Source: SM1-46 sp002451215 (GTDB lineage Bacteria > Pseudomonadota > Gammaproteobacteria > Acidiferrobacterales > Sulfurifustaceae). From it: 64,000 bases of DNA. The stretch is taken from NCBI GenBank assembly GCA_002451215.1, contig DKBM01000083.1, forward strand, positions 1 to 64,000, in the 5' to 3' direction. The translations under genes and the position numbers were made by a program. Below the pieces are notes generated by a model that worked only from the letters and a program-made list of their open reading frames with translations, was not told the origin of the DNA and searched no databases. This document shows positions 7,734 through 16,450 of the stretch, piece by piece. The first letter of the stretch is position 1, and each line of letters begins with the position of its first letter.

Positions 7734-9302
7734 ATGCTGCCGCCACTCCTCGAGGCGCTGCTTGAGCCCGGCTGCTATCCCCATCCGGTCGGACGCATTG
7801 AACTCGTTGAAACGCACATCTCCTGGGTACTGCTGACCGGCGAATACGCCTACAAGATCAAGAAGCCCGTCGACCTCGGATTCCTGGACTTTTCGACGCT
7901 GGCGAAGCGGCGGCATTTTTGCGACGAGGAGCTACGCCTCAACCGCCGACTCGCCCCGCAGCTCTATCTCGACGTGGTGCCCATCACCGAATCGGCGGGG
8001 AAACTGCGAATCGCGGGCGAAGATGGCGAACCGATCGAGTACGCCGTGAAGATGCGCCAGTTTGCCCAGGACGCCCAGCTTGATCGCGTGCTCGCCCGGG
8101 GCGAGCTACGACCCGAACACATCGATTCCCTTGCCCGGGAACTGGCGCGCTTCCATGGCGAGATTCTGGTTGCTCGGCCCGAAACCCCTTTCGGCGAACC
8201 CGCAGCGGTTCTCGCTCCCATGCGCGAAAACTTCGAGCAGATCCGCCCGCGGGTGGAGGCGGGCCGGCATGGCCTTCTCGCACAGCTGGAGCAGTGGACC
8301 ACGCAAACCTATGAACAACTAGCGTCGGTGCTCGCCGCACGCAAGCGCGAGGGCTTTGTGCGCGAGTGCCACGGCGACGCCCATCTGGCCAATATGGCAC
8401 TGCTGGAAGGTGAAGTGGTGCTGTTCGACTGCCTCGAATTCAACGCCAATCTTCGCTGGATCGACATAATCAGCGAACTCGCCTTTGCAGCCATGGATCT
8501 GGACGATCGCGGACGCAAGGATCTCGCCTGGCGATTCGTCAACGGCTATCTGGAGCACACCGGCGACTATGCGGGAGTGTGTTTGCTGCGCTTCTATCAG
8601 GTCTATCGGGCCCTGGTGCGCGCCAAGGTGGCTGCCATCCGTCTCGGCCAGGCAGCGATCGACGTTACCGACCGGACCCGCGCGGCGAAGGACCTGGGTG
8701 GTTATTTGGAGCTTGCGGAGGTCTACACGCGGACCGACAGTCCGGGACTGCTGATCACCCATGGTCTGTCCGGCTCCGGCAAGACTTTCCTGACGCAAGG
8801 GCTCGTCGAATCGCTCGGCGCCATTCGCATCCGCAGCGATGTGGAGCGAAAACGACTGCAAGGCCTGAGTGCCGAGGCACGTAGTGGCTCGGGAGTTGCC
8901 ACCGGGCTCTATGCTGAGTCGGTTACGCGCGAAACCTACGTACGCCTTGCAGGTCTCGCGCGCGCCGTTCTGCAGGGCGGTATGACGGCGATCGTCGATG
9001 CGACCTTTCTTCAGGCCGCACAGCGCGAGGCTTTTGCTGAACTTGCGCGCTCACTCGATATTCCCTTCCTTGTACTGTCGATGCGTGCATCTGGGCAGAC
9101 GTTGCGCGCGCGGATCGCGACCCGTGCGGTCGCCGGTCGCGATGCATCGGAGGCAAATCTCGACGTGCTGGCGCACCAGCTTGCGGGGCTCGAACCGATC
9201 GTCGGCGACGAACGGGGGTCGGTGATCGAGTTCGACACCGAAAGCTTGCCGCTGCCGGAGGAAATCGCGCGCGCCGTGCGTGCTCGTCTGATTGCGACCT
9301 GA
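7734..9302 (+). CDS. APH-like kinase fused to P-loop ATPase (COG2187 + COG0645 type)
   Basis: The 522-residue protein joins an aminoglycoside-phosphotransferase-like kinase (about 1-330) to a zeta-toxin-like P-loop ATPase (about 335-515). The kinase half has the catalytic loop CHGDAHLANM (H213, D215) and the metal-binding LFDCLEFN. The second half has Walker A GLSGSGKT (344-351) and a DATFLQ element. This fusion is widespread in proteobacteria and remains functionally uncharacterised; despite the fold, nothing suggests drug resistance. The frame is open upstream to 7488 inside the PfkB gene, but I start at the ATG of MLPPLLEALLEPGCYPHP, where similarity to the family begins. Confidence 0.82.
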   Translation: MLPPLLEALLEPGCYPHPVGRIELVETHISWVLLTGEYAYKIKKPVDLGFLDFSTLAKRRHFCDEELRLNRRLAPQLYLDVVPITESAGKLRIAGEDGEPIEYAVKMRQFAQDAQLDRVLARGELRPEHIDSLARELARFHGEILVARPETPFGEPAAVLAPMRENFEQIRPRVEAGRHGLLAQLEQWTTQTYEQLASVLAARKREGFVRECHGDAHLANMALLEGEVVLFDCLEFNANLRWIDIISELAFAAMDLDDRGRKDLAWRFVNGYLEHTGDYAGVCLLRFYQVYRALVRAKVAAIRLGQAAIDVTDRTRAAKDLGGYLELAEVYTRTDSPGLLITHGLSGSGKTFLTQGLVESLGAIRIRSDVERKRLQGLSAEARSGSGVATGLYAESVTRETYVRLAGLARAVLQGGMTAIVDATFLQAAQREAFAELARSLDIPFLVLSMRASGQTLRARIATRAVAGRDASEANLDVLAHQLAGLEPIVGDERGSVIEFDTESLPLPEEIARAVRARLIAT

Positions 9303-9353
9303 GTCGGACGATTCGAGAGGTGTTCCACGGCCTGAGATGGGCCGGGAAATTCC

Positions 9354-9382
9354 TTGACACCCCAATCTGCTGGGACTAAATT
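9354..9382 (+). promoter_or_regulatory. predicted sigma-70 promoter of nrdJ
   Basis: A perfect -35 TTGACA (9354-9359) is followed after 17 bp by TAAATT (9377-9382), a 4/6 match to the -10 consensus. The predicted start point, near 9389, falls immediately before the NrdR box, which fits repression by NrdR at the start site. Confidence 0.6.
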
Positions 9383-9390
9383 TCGCAGCG

Positions 9391-9408
9391 ACCACAATAT
9401 ATAGTGGT
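9391..9408. promoter_or_regulatory. NrdR box upstream of class II RNR
   Basis: ACCACAATATATAGTGGT is a near-perfect palindrome that matches 14 of 16 positions of the NrdR box (acaCwAtATaTwGtgt). NrdR is the nucleotide-sensing Zn-ribbon/ATP-cone repressor of ribonucleotide reductase genes. The site sits directly after the predicted transcription start of nrdJ. NrdR normally binds two tandem boxes. Confidence 0.78.
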
Positions 9409-9425
9409 CGCTCGGCAGGCCGCCG

Positions 9426-9441
9426 ACACCTTATATAAGCG
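9426..9441. promoter_or_regulatory. possible second, degenerate NrdR box
   Basis: A second palindromic AT-rich element, core CTTATATAAG (9430-9439), lies one site downstream of the strong NrdR box. It matches only about 10 of 16 consensus positions and its centre is 34-35 bp from the first, slightly more than the usual 31-32 bp. It may be a weak second operator or unrelated. Confidence 0.35.
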
Positions 9442-9494
9442 GGGAGCAGCCCGGCCCCGTTTAATCCTAAAAAAGCTTCACCGGAGGAGAGTGA

Positions 9495-11657
9495 ATGAAA
9501 GCGGTTCAGCTCCAGGAAGAGAGTGCTGCCCCCAAGACCCAGCCTGCCGTCCGCGAAACCAGTACCAGGGAAATCCCCCTCCAACCTGCGTCCTATGACA
9601 TCTGGGACAAGAAGTACCGCCTGAAGACCAAGACCGGTCAGCCGGTCGACCTGAGCATCGACGATACGCATGCCCGGATCGCCCGCGCGCTCGCCGATGT
9701 GGAGGCCACGCCTGAAAAGCGCGAGACCTGTTTTGCCCGTTTCCTGTGGGCGCTGAAGAACGGCGCAATTCCGGCCGGCCGGATCGTCTCGAACGCGGGT
9801 GCGCAAGAGCACAAGCCCGCAACCTCGACCATCAACTGCACGGTGTCGCGCATCGTTCCAGACTCGATGGACGGCATCCTGACCTCGGTCCATGAGGCCG
9901 GCCTGACTCTTAAGGCCGGCTGCGGCATCGGCTACGAGTTCTCTACCCTGCGCCCCAAAGGGGCGTTTGTGAGCGGGGCCGGAGCTTATACCTCCGGCCC
10001 CCTCTCTTTTATGGATATTTTTGACGCCATGTGCTTCACGGTGTCCTCGGCCGGGGGACGGCGTGGCGCCCAGATGGGGACTTTCGATATCGCTCATCCG
10101 GACGTGGCCGACTTCATCCGCGCCAAGCGCGAGGACGGCCGGCTGCGGCAATTCAACCTTTCCTGCCTGATTACCGATGAATTCATGCAGGCCGTCAAGA
10201 ATGATGCGGCCTGGGACGTGGTGTTCCCGGCCAATCAGCATGAGTACGAGGATTCCGACAACAAGATCGTCTGGCGCTACTGGCCATACCAGAGCGACAA
10301 CTATGTGAAGGATTCTCTTGGTCGCATTGCCTGCCGGGTCTACAAGACCATCCCGGCGCGGCGGCTGTGGGACCTCATCATGACGTCCACCTATGATTAT
10401 GCCGAACCCGGGTTCATCCTGATTGACCGTATCAACGAGATGAACAACAACTGGTTCTGCGAGAATATCCGCGCTACCAATCCTTGCGGAGAGCAGCCGC
10501 TTCCCCCGTATGGCTCCTGCCTGCTCGGCTCGGTGAACCTCACCAAGTTCGTCGAACAACCCTTTTCTCCCGAAGCCCGCTTCGACTGGGACCGCTATCG
10601 CGAGGTGGTGCGGATCTTCACGCGAATGCTGGACAACGTGGTGGAGATCAATGGCTTGCCGCTCGAGCAGCAGCGCCACGAAATTCACCACAAGCGCCGC
10701 CATGGCATGGGGTTCCTCGGTCTTGGATCGGCGCTTACCATGTTGAGAATAAGGTATGGATCACCTGAGTCGCTCGAATTCACCGAGGCGGTCGCGAGAG
10801 AGATGGCCGAGGTAGGCTGGGAGGAAGGTGTCACCCTTGCCGTCGAGAAGGGGCCGGCCCCGATCATGGAAGAGCCGTTTACCGTGACCGAGGAGATGTT
10901 GGCCCGACGTCCCGAAATGCGTCGCGATGGCTACAAGGTAGGCGACCAGGTAAAGGGCAAGGTCCTGCTTGCCAGGTACAGCCGGTACATGCAGCAGTTC
11001 GACGATGCGCTCACCGAGCGCATTGCCAAGCACGGCGCCCGCTTCAGCCACCATACGTCGATTGCGCCGACTGGGACTATCTCACTGTCTCTCGGCAACA
11101 ACGCCTCAAACGGCATTGAGCCGTCGTTCGCCCACAAATATGCGCGCAACGTGATCCGTGAGGGCAAGAAGAGCAAGGAGAAGATCGACGTCTACTCCTA
11201 CGAGTTGCTCGCCTACAAGGAGCTAATCAATGCCGAGGCAGCACCCGATGCCGCGGATCCGAAGCATGCCCTGCCGGACTACTTCGTCTCGGCTGACGAC
11301 ATCTCCCCTCGCCAGCACGTGGATATCCAGGCGGCGGCCCAGAAATGGGTGGATTCGTCGATTTCCAAGACTGCCAATGTCCCGACATCTTTTCCCTACG
11401 AGGATTTCAAGGACATTTATATGTACGCCTACGAAAAGGGCCTGAAGGGTTGCACCACCTTCCGATTCAACCCGGAGGCTTTCCAGGGCGTACTGGTGAA
11501 GGATAAGGACCTGGAAAACACGCGTTACCGTTTCACCCTGGACAATGGCGAGACGGTCGAGGTCAAGGGCAACGACGAGATCGAATACGACGGCGAGCGA
11601 CATACGGCCGCCAATCTTTACGATGCCCTTAAGGAAGGCTATTACGGCAAGTTCTGA
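9495..11657 (+). CDS. nrdJ: class II (adenosylcobalamin) ribonucleotide reductase, catalytic subunit
   Basis: This 720-residue protein is the catalytic part of a B12-dependent class II ribonucleotide reductase, which makes dNTPs with or without oxygen. Key elements are the half-active-site Cys in STINCTVS (C115), the radical-site motif NPCGEQ (N329, C331, E333) and the phosphate-binding APTGTISLSLGNN near residue 524. The typical C-terminal redox cysteines are absent; they are in the next gene, so this is the NrdJa half of a split enzyme, as known in Pseudomonas. The start has GGAGGAG 5 nt upstream. Transcription is probably controlled by NrdR. Confidence 0.9.
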   Translation: MKAVQLQEESAAPKTQPAVRETSTREIPLQPASYDIWDKKYRLKTKTGQPVDLSIDDTHARIARALADVEATPEKRETCFARFLWALKNGAIPAGRIVSNAGAQEHKPATSTINCTVSRIVPDSMDGILTSVHEAGLTLKAGCGIGYEFSTLRPKGAFVSGAGAYTSGPLSFMDIFDAMCFTVSSAGGRRGAQMGTFDIAHPDVADFIRAKREDGRLRQFNLSCLITDEFMQAVKNDAAWDVVFPANQHEYEDSDNKIVWRYWPYQSDNYVKDSLGRIACRVYKTIPARRLWDLIMTSTYDYAEPGFILIDRINEMNNNWFCENIRATNPCGEQPLPPYGSCLLGSVNLTKFVEQPFSPEARFDWDRYREVVRIFTRMLDNVVEINGLPLEQQRHEIHHKRRHGMGFLGLGSALTMLRIRYGSPESLEFTEAVAREMAEVGWEEGVTLAVEKGPAPIMEEPFTVTEEMLARRPEMRRDGYKVGDQVKGKVLLARYSRYMQQFDDALTERIAKHGARFSHHTSIAPTGTISLSLGNNASNGIEPSFAHKYARNVIREGKKSKEKIDVYSYELLAYKELINAEAAPDAADPKHALPDYFVSADDISPRQHVDIQAAAQKWVDSSISKTANVPTSFPYEDFKDIYMYAYEKGLKGCTTFRFNPEAFQGVLVKDKDLENTRYRFTLDNGETVEVKGNDEIEYDGERHTAANLYDALKEGYYGKF

Positions 11658-11745
11658 GGACAGACAGGAGCACCTTTCCGGGCCTGGGCAATGCGAGGCC
11701 GACTCGCAGTCGCTTGTGCCCGGCGGGCCCACGGGAGAGAACATT

Positions 11746-12420
11746 ATGACCATCAAAATCAGCGAAAAGATTACCGGATACGAAGTCGTCAAGAACGAGG
11801 AGCCCAAGCGGGTCGAAAGCAACGTCGTGCACATGCACGAAAAGCTCGAGCGCCCGGAGGTTCTGCTTGGCTCGACCTATAAAATTAAGACGCCGCTCAC
11901 CGAGCACGCGTTGTACGTCACAATCAACGATATCGTGCTAAATGCGGGCACGGCGCACGAAAAGCGGCGCCCGTTCGAGATCTTTATCAATTCGAAGAGC
12001 ATGGATCACTTCCAGTGGGTGGTCGCGCTAACACGCGTCCTCTCCGCAGTCTTCCGCAAGGGCGGTGATGTGACCTTCCTCGTCGAGGAATTGCGCTCGG
12101 TATTCGATCCGCGCGGGGGCTATTTCAAGAAGGGACGCTATACGCCGTCACTGGTGGCCGATCTCGGCGACGTGATCGAATGTCACCTTCGCATGATCGG
12201 ACTCATTCCGACCGATGATCTCGACGAACATCGCAAACAGTTCATTGCGGAGAAGCGTGCGGAGATGCAGGCACGCCAGGATCCGTCACACGAAAACCCG
12301 GAACAGAACGGCGAGTTCCCTGCCGACGCGCAAGTTTGCGGGAAATGCCACACCAAGGCGGTCATCAAGATGGATGGATGCATGACCTGTCTCAACTGCG
12401 CGGACTCGAAGTGTGGATGA
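11746..12420 (+). CDS. nrdJb: NrdJb-like C-terminal/redox partner of class II RNR
   Basis: A 224-residue protein follows nrdJ on the same strand after 88 bp. It resembles the separated C-terminal part of class II reductases: a TSCPD-like domain (about 45-150, with ALYVTINDIVLNAG and FEIFINSKSMDH) and a cysteine-rich tail, CGKCHTKAVIKMDGC followed by CLNCADSKCG, that would shuttle reducing equivalents to the active site or bind zinc. I start at the ATG of MTIKISEKITGYEVV, preceded by GGGAGAG; the frame is open further upstream without a start signal. In Pseudomonas aeruginosa NrdJb is required with NrdJa for activity. Confidence 0.82.
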   Translation: MTIKISEKITGYEVVKNEEPKRVESNVVHMHEKLERPEVLLGSTYKIKTPLTEHALYVTINDIVLNAGTAHEKRRPFEIFINSKSMDHFQWVVALTRVLSAVFRKGGDVTFLVEELRSVFDPRGGYFKKGRYTPSLVADLGDVIECHLRMIGLIPTDDLDEHRKQFIAEKRAEMQARQDPSHENPEQNGEFPADAQVCGKCHTKAVIKMDGCMTCLNCADSKCG

Positions 12421-12977
12421 GATCAACGATTGCATCGTGATTGCGATCGACGCGCGAATGTGGTCCGCTCATTGCTTGTGATGAGTCGACGCGATGGTGT
12501 CCGCTTGTATTGCAATTGGAATGCTTTTGCATTAGTGTCTTGACACACAAGGATGCTGTGCTAAGTCTGAAGTAGCGATGACAAGGTAGTCACCGACCCG
12601 TTAACGGAGTTCGTCGCAATGCGCGGCGAGTGATACCGGGAAGCGAGGCGGAACTGGAAACCCAACGGAGCCGAAAGTCATTTTGGTTCGATTGCGAAGT
12701 ACCACAGCAGCTAGCATGCGGTACGAGACCTGGGGGCACCGCGAGGCCGCCGGGTCGGGTTATTCGGAAAAGCATGTTGGTTCGCGACTGCCGATCACCC
12801 GCGCGAACCCCCCATTCCTCAACCTGACAGAACCCTCAAGGACAGTGGAGCACCGTCCTTCCTGCTTGGCTGCGTGCGCGAAAGGCGCGAACGCGGCAAA
12901 CCGGGCAGTACCAAGCCGGCTACAGCCGGCTTATCAGCAGTAGTAGTCCCTTAACCCACAACCCAAAGGAGCTCACC
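12421..12977 (+). other. long non-coding leader / possible ncRNA before a 16-codon gene
   Basis: No credible protein gene lies in this 557-bp stretch. A TTGACA at 12540-12545 could be the -35 of a promoter with a weak -10 near 12561. Downstream are several hairpins: one around 12838-12860 (GGAC...GTCC) and a perfect AAGCCGGCT/AGCCGGCTT stem at 12913-12932 without a T-run. Together with the small peptide gene at 12978 and a terminator at 13145, it looks like one transcript of about 600 nt. I do not recognise tmRNA, RNase P RNA or 6S RNA features. Confidence 0.4.
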
Positions 12978-13028
12978 ATGGCAGCGAAGAAAAAAGCCAA
13001 GAAGAAAGCCGCTAAGAAGAAGAAGTAA
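12978..13028 (+). CDS. 16-residue Lys/Ala-only peptide
   Basis: The ORF encodes MAAKKKAKKKAAKKKK, 11 lysines in 16 residues, ending in TAA. It is short, but it has an excellent Shine-Dalgarno (AAAGGAG, about 7 nt before the ATG) after a stop-rich leader and is followed by a strong intrinsic terminator, as expected of an expressed unit. Highly basic peptides of this kind resemble the Lys/Ala tails of histone H1-like and other nucleic-acid-binding proteins. Its role is unknown; it may bind DNA or RNA, or its translation may regulate the transcript. Confidence 0.55.
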   Translation: MAAKKKAKKKAAKKKK

Positions 13029-13144
13029 GTGGCTTAGGCGGGGAACATCCGGGGTGTGACGCGTGGACCGCAAAGCGGGAAACCGCCATACCGGACACCG
13101 AAGAACCCGAAACGGATGACAAACCCCGCGGCTGTACGTATCGG

Positions 13145-13198
13145 ACCGGTAACACCCGTCCCAACCCTCATCAGGTGCGCGGTGTTACCGGTTTTTTA
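13145..13198 (+). terminator. rho-independent terminator
   Basis: A perfect 12-bp stem, ACCGGTAACACC (13145-13156) and GGTGTTACCGGT (13181-13192), with a 24-nt loop is followed by TTTTTAT. It ends the transcript carrying the 16-codon peptide gene. Confidence 0.8.
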
Positions 13199-13340
13199 TC
13201 ATCCTTAACCCGTGAATCTTCGGGGCACCAGGCAGGCGGCCCCGCACTCGTATTGTCCCCGGTTTCGGCTGGCAACTGCCAGCACTATCGTAACTCACTG
13301 AAAAACATATAAAACTGATGGTGCGGGAACGCCCCATGCA

Positions 13341-14024
13341 CTAGCGCTGTCGCTCGCGCAGGGTCAATTCAAGCGCGGAGAGCCGCTCGGGGGTACCGAT
13401 ATCGAACCACTTGCCACGGTAGTGCTCGCCGCTCACCTCCGAGTCTTGCATGGCCGCGCGCAGCAGCGGCGCTAACGGAAACTTCCCGGCCGTACAGTGA
13501 GCGAACAAGGCGCGCCGGTAGACCCCAATCCCGCTAAACGTGAGCCGCGGGAGTGTCTCGTCCAATACGCGTCCATCTTCCAGTGCAAAATCGCCCCCGG
13601 GATGGTGTGACGGATTGTCCACCAGCACCAGGTGGGCCAGCCCCCGGAGCGCAACTGGCAGGCGGCCAAACGGGAAGTCCGTCCAGATATCGCCATTGAC
13701 CACCAGGAACGGATCGGTATGAATCAGATCGAGCGCCCGGAAGATGCCGCCACCGGTCTCAAGGCCAGTCGGACCCTCCGCGGAATAGATGATACGGACC
13801 CCGAATCGCTCCCCGTCGCCAAGCGCCGCGACTAGTTGTTCACCAAGATGGGCGTAATTGATGACAATGTCACGGATCCCGGCAGTTGCGAGCCCCTCGA
13901 TGAGATAGTTTATCAGTGGCCGACCGGCGACCGGCAACAGTGGCTTCGGGACCACATCCGTGAGTGGCCGCATGCGTTCACCACGCCCCGCGGCAAGAAT
14001 CATGGCTGAAAGCGAAGAAGGCAT
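13341..14024 (-). CDS. murU: nucleotidyltransferase, MurU-like (MurNAc-1-P uridylyltransferase)
   Basis: A 227-residue sugar-phosphate nucleotidyltransferase with the GT-A signature AAGRGERMRPLTD and VPKPLLPVAGRPL at the N-terminus and VVNGDIWTD as the metal-binding motif. MurU converts MurNAc-1-phosphate and UTP to UDP-MurNAc in the peptidoglycan recycling bypass. The assignment is supported by its place divergent from lptD, as in pseudomonads, where amgK lies between them. Here amgK is absent and the divergent spacer is only about 90 bp. General NDP-sugar synthesis remains a possible alternative. Confidence 0.75.
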   Translation of the reverse strand: MPSSLSAMILAAGRGERMRPLTDVVPKPLLPVAGRPLINYLIEGLATAGIRDIVINYAHLGEQLVAALGDGERFGVRIIYSAEGPTGLETGGGIFRALDLIHTDPFLVVNGDIWTDFPFGRLPVALRGLAHLVLVDNPSHHPGGDFALEDGRVLDETLPRLTFSGIGVYRRALFAHCTAGKFPLAPLLRAAMQDSEVSGEHYRGKWFDIGTPERLSALELTLRERQR

Positions 14025-14116
14025 CTTTGGGCGCTCGTGCCCAAACTTGATGGGCCAAGGGTTGTGTGCAATTTTATGACCCAGCCATCATAAGACAACC
14101 TGACCTCATCACCTCC

Positions 14117-16369
14117 ATGAACCGTGCCCGCCTGCTGGTCGGCCTCCTGTGCGGCCTAGGCGTAGCCGGCGGCATAACGCCGGCGTACAACGTAGCGCGC
14201 GCGGACGTCCCACCACCCCCAGGATGCCCGGAGGTCACCGCGAAGGGTCAGGTGGTGCGACCGACCGCGCCGCGCGTCCAGATCCCGGCCGATGCCCTAA
14301 TCACCATTCGGGCCGAGGAGGCCAGTGGTACGCCGGGTGAAGGAGCAGAATTTGTCGGGCGCGTGCAGCTCGAGCGCGACGGTCAGAGTCTGAGTGCCGA
14401 CTACATGGACTACGACGAGCGCGATACCACGGCGCGCGCGCGCGGCAGCGTGGTGCTGCAAGAGACCGGCACGGCGCAATTCACAACCTCTGAGCTCGAG
14501 CTCAATAGCCGCAGCCGCGAGGGGCACTCCGCTGCGGCGACTTACCGGGTCGACCGTATCGGCGCACGTGGGGATGCCCAGCGGATTGACTTTGCCGGCC
14601 CCGATCTAACCAAGCTTTTCGACGTGCGCTACACGACTTGCCCGCCGGGCGAGGATGACTGGTACCTGCGCACGAGGGAGCTGAAGCTCGACACCGCCTA
14701 TGACATCGGCACGGCCTACCATACGACCCTGGAGATTGAGGGACTGCCAGTCTTCTATTGGCCATACCTCAACTTTCCAATCAGTCAGGCGCGCAAGTCC
14801 GGCTTCCTGATGCCTGCTGCGGGCCTATCGGACAAACTCGGCTTCGAACTGGACATTCCCTACTACTTCAACATCGCTCCGAATTTGGATGACACGCTTA
14901 CACCTCGACTGCTTACTAAACGTGGGCTGCAGGTGCGGAACGAGTTCCGTTATCTGTTCCCTGGCACCACAGGAAAGCTCGACCTTGAGTATCTGCCGAA
15001 CGACCGGGTCGCCAATGACGATCGTGCCGCCGGCCGATGGCTGCAGCAGAGCCGGCTCAGCTCCCGCTGGTCGGCGTCAGTCGATATCAGCGCGGTGTCT
15101 GACAAGCAATATTTGGATGACTTTGGCAACAATATCGGGGTTACTGCCCAGACGGTCTTGCCACAGGTCGCTGCGCTTACCTACGGTGGCCCGGATTGGC
15201 GCTTTCAGGCGCAGGCAATGAACTTTCAGACAATTGATCCGACTCTGACCAGCAGTCAATACCCTTACAAGCGACTGCCCCAGCTGATACTCGCCTATCA
15301 AGATCACGCTGCCCCCAACCAGCTACACCCACAACTGTACAGCGAAGCGAACTACTTCCTCGTGGACGACGCCAGAGTGACCGGAGCCAGGCTCGAGATA
15401 ATTCCGGGTCTGGCGCTTCCCCTAGCCAATGCCTATGCATTCCTGACCCCAAAAGTGGGTGCGCGATACTTGGGATACCATCTTGATAATGCCGAAGATG
15501 ACAACCCCGCTGTCGCGCTTGGATACGCGACTCTTGACAGTGGTCTCTTCTTCGATCGCTCGACGCAATGGTTCGGAACGAGAATCAAGCAGACGCTAGA
15601 GCCGCGATTGTTCTATGTCTATGTCCCGTATAAAGATCAGGACAGTTTGCCGATATTCGATACCTCCACGCCCACTTTCGCCTTTGGAAATCTCTTCCAG
15701 GAAAACCGCTTCGTGGGCGGCGACCGCATTGGCGACGCCAATCAGCTCACGACCGCACTGACAGCCCGAGTCCTGAGTGGCACTGATGGGCACGAATACA
15801 TGCACATCAGTGTCGGTCGAATCGCTTATCTCGACGAGCGTCGCGTTAACCTCCCTCCCGGTACGGTCGATGCTAGGCGTTCTGACTACGCCGGCGAGAT
15901 TTTTGGCGGTATCGGGCGGGGCTGGTACGCCCAGGCCGATATACAGTGGAACGCCGATGACAGACAGACCGAGAGATCGGGGGTCTACCTCCAGTACCAC
16001 CCCGACAAGTACCGCATCATCAATGTGGGAAACCGCTACATCCGTAACGAACTTCGCCAATTTGACATTTCAGGTACTTGGCCGGTGTTCAATCAGTGGG
16101 GGCTGTTCGGCCGGTCACTCTACTCATTCTTCGATGACCGCAATGTCGAGACCAATGCCGGCATCCAGTACCGGAGCTGTTGCTGGGGCGCGCGCATCTA
16201 CTGGAGCCGGCGCTACTCTCCCAGCGATGCCCAACAGGTCAGCAGTCTCTTGTTCGAAATCCAGTTGATCGGTCTTGGACATACCGGGCGCCACCCAGAG
16301 GATCCGCTCGAACAGGGCCTGACCCGCTACGAGACGCCATCACCGACCCGGAACCTATTTGATCCGTAG
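14117..16369 (+). CDS. lptD: LPS-assembly outer-membrane protein LptD
   Basis: LptD is the 26-strand beta-barrel that, with LptE, inserts lipopolysaccharide into the outer leaflet. The product is about 750 residues, the usual size. It has a signal peptide (MNRARLLVGLLCGLG...NVARA), an OstA-like periplasmic domain and the long barrel. The cysteines of the conserved disulfide pattern are present: GCPEV near the mature N-terminus, TTCPPGEDDWYL, and the adjacent pair SCCWG near the C-terminus. I chose the ATG at 14117, the first with a proper signal sequence; the frame extends 17 codons further. It heads the lptD-surA-pdxA-rsmA cluster. Confidence 0.93.
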   Translation: MNRARLLVGLLCGLGVAGGITPAYNVARADVPPPPGCPEVTAKGQVVRPTAPRVQIPADALITIRAEEASGTPGEGAEFVGRVQLERDGQSLSADYMDYDERDTTARARGSVVLQETGTAQFTTSELELNSRSREGHSAAATYRVDRIGARGDAQRIDFAGPDLTKLFDVRYTTCPPGEDDWYLRTRELKLDTAYDIGTAYHTTLEIEGLPVFYWPYLNFPISQARKSGFLMPAAGLSDKLGFELDIPYYFNIAPNLDDTLTPRLLTKRGLQVRNEFRYLFPGTTGKLDLEYLPNDRVANDDRAAGRWLQQSRLSSRWSASVDISAVSDKQYLDDFGNNIGVTAQTVLPQVAALTYGGPDWRFQAQAMNFQTIDPTLTSSQYPYKRLPQLILAYQDHAAPNQLHPQLYSEANYFLVDDARVTGARLEIIPGLALPLANAYAFLTPKVGARYLGYHLDNAEDDNPAVALGYATLDSGLFFDRSTQWFGTRIKQTLEPRLFYVYVPYKDQDSLPIFDTSTPTFAFGNLFQENRFVGGDRIGDANQLTTALTARVLSGTDGHEYMHISVGRIAYLDERRVNLPPGTVDARRSDYAGEIFGGIGRGWYAQADIQWNADDRQTERSGVYLQYHPDKYRIINVGNRYIRNELRQFDISGTWPVFNQWGLFGRSLYSFFDDRNVETNAGIQYRSCCWGARIYWSRRYSPSDAQQVSSLLFEIQLIGLGHTGRHPEDPLEQGLTRYETPSPTRNLFDP

Positions 16370-16450
16370 CGGTCTTCCTGCTGGGGGCAGCGCCTTCTGT
16401 TATGCTTTGGCGCCGTGCAGGTCCTGGCAGCTCACATCACGTCGTTCACC

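Noticed and set aside
7734..9302. AmgK or aminoglycoside resistance kinase
   Set aside because: The APH-like half is fused to a P-loop ATPase, which is the layout of a different widespread family, and it is not next to murU.
9051..10703. 550-codon minus-strand frame spanning the end of the kinase/ATPase gene, the NrdR promoter and nrdJ
   Set aside because: It covers two well-supported genes and a promoter; no family features.
12421..12977. tmRNA, RNase P RNA or 6S RNA in the long spacer
   Set aside because: No tag-peptide ORF, no conserved RNase P cores and no 6S closing stem; the 6S RNA is found next to zapA instead.
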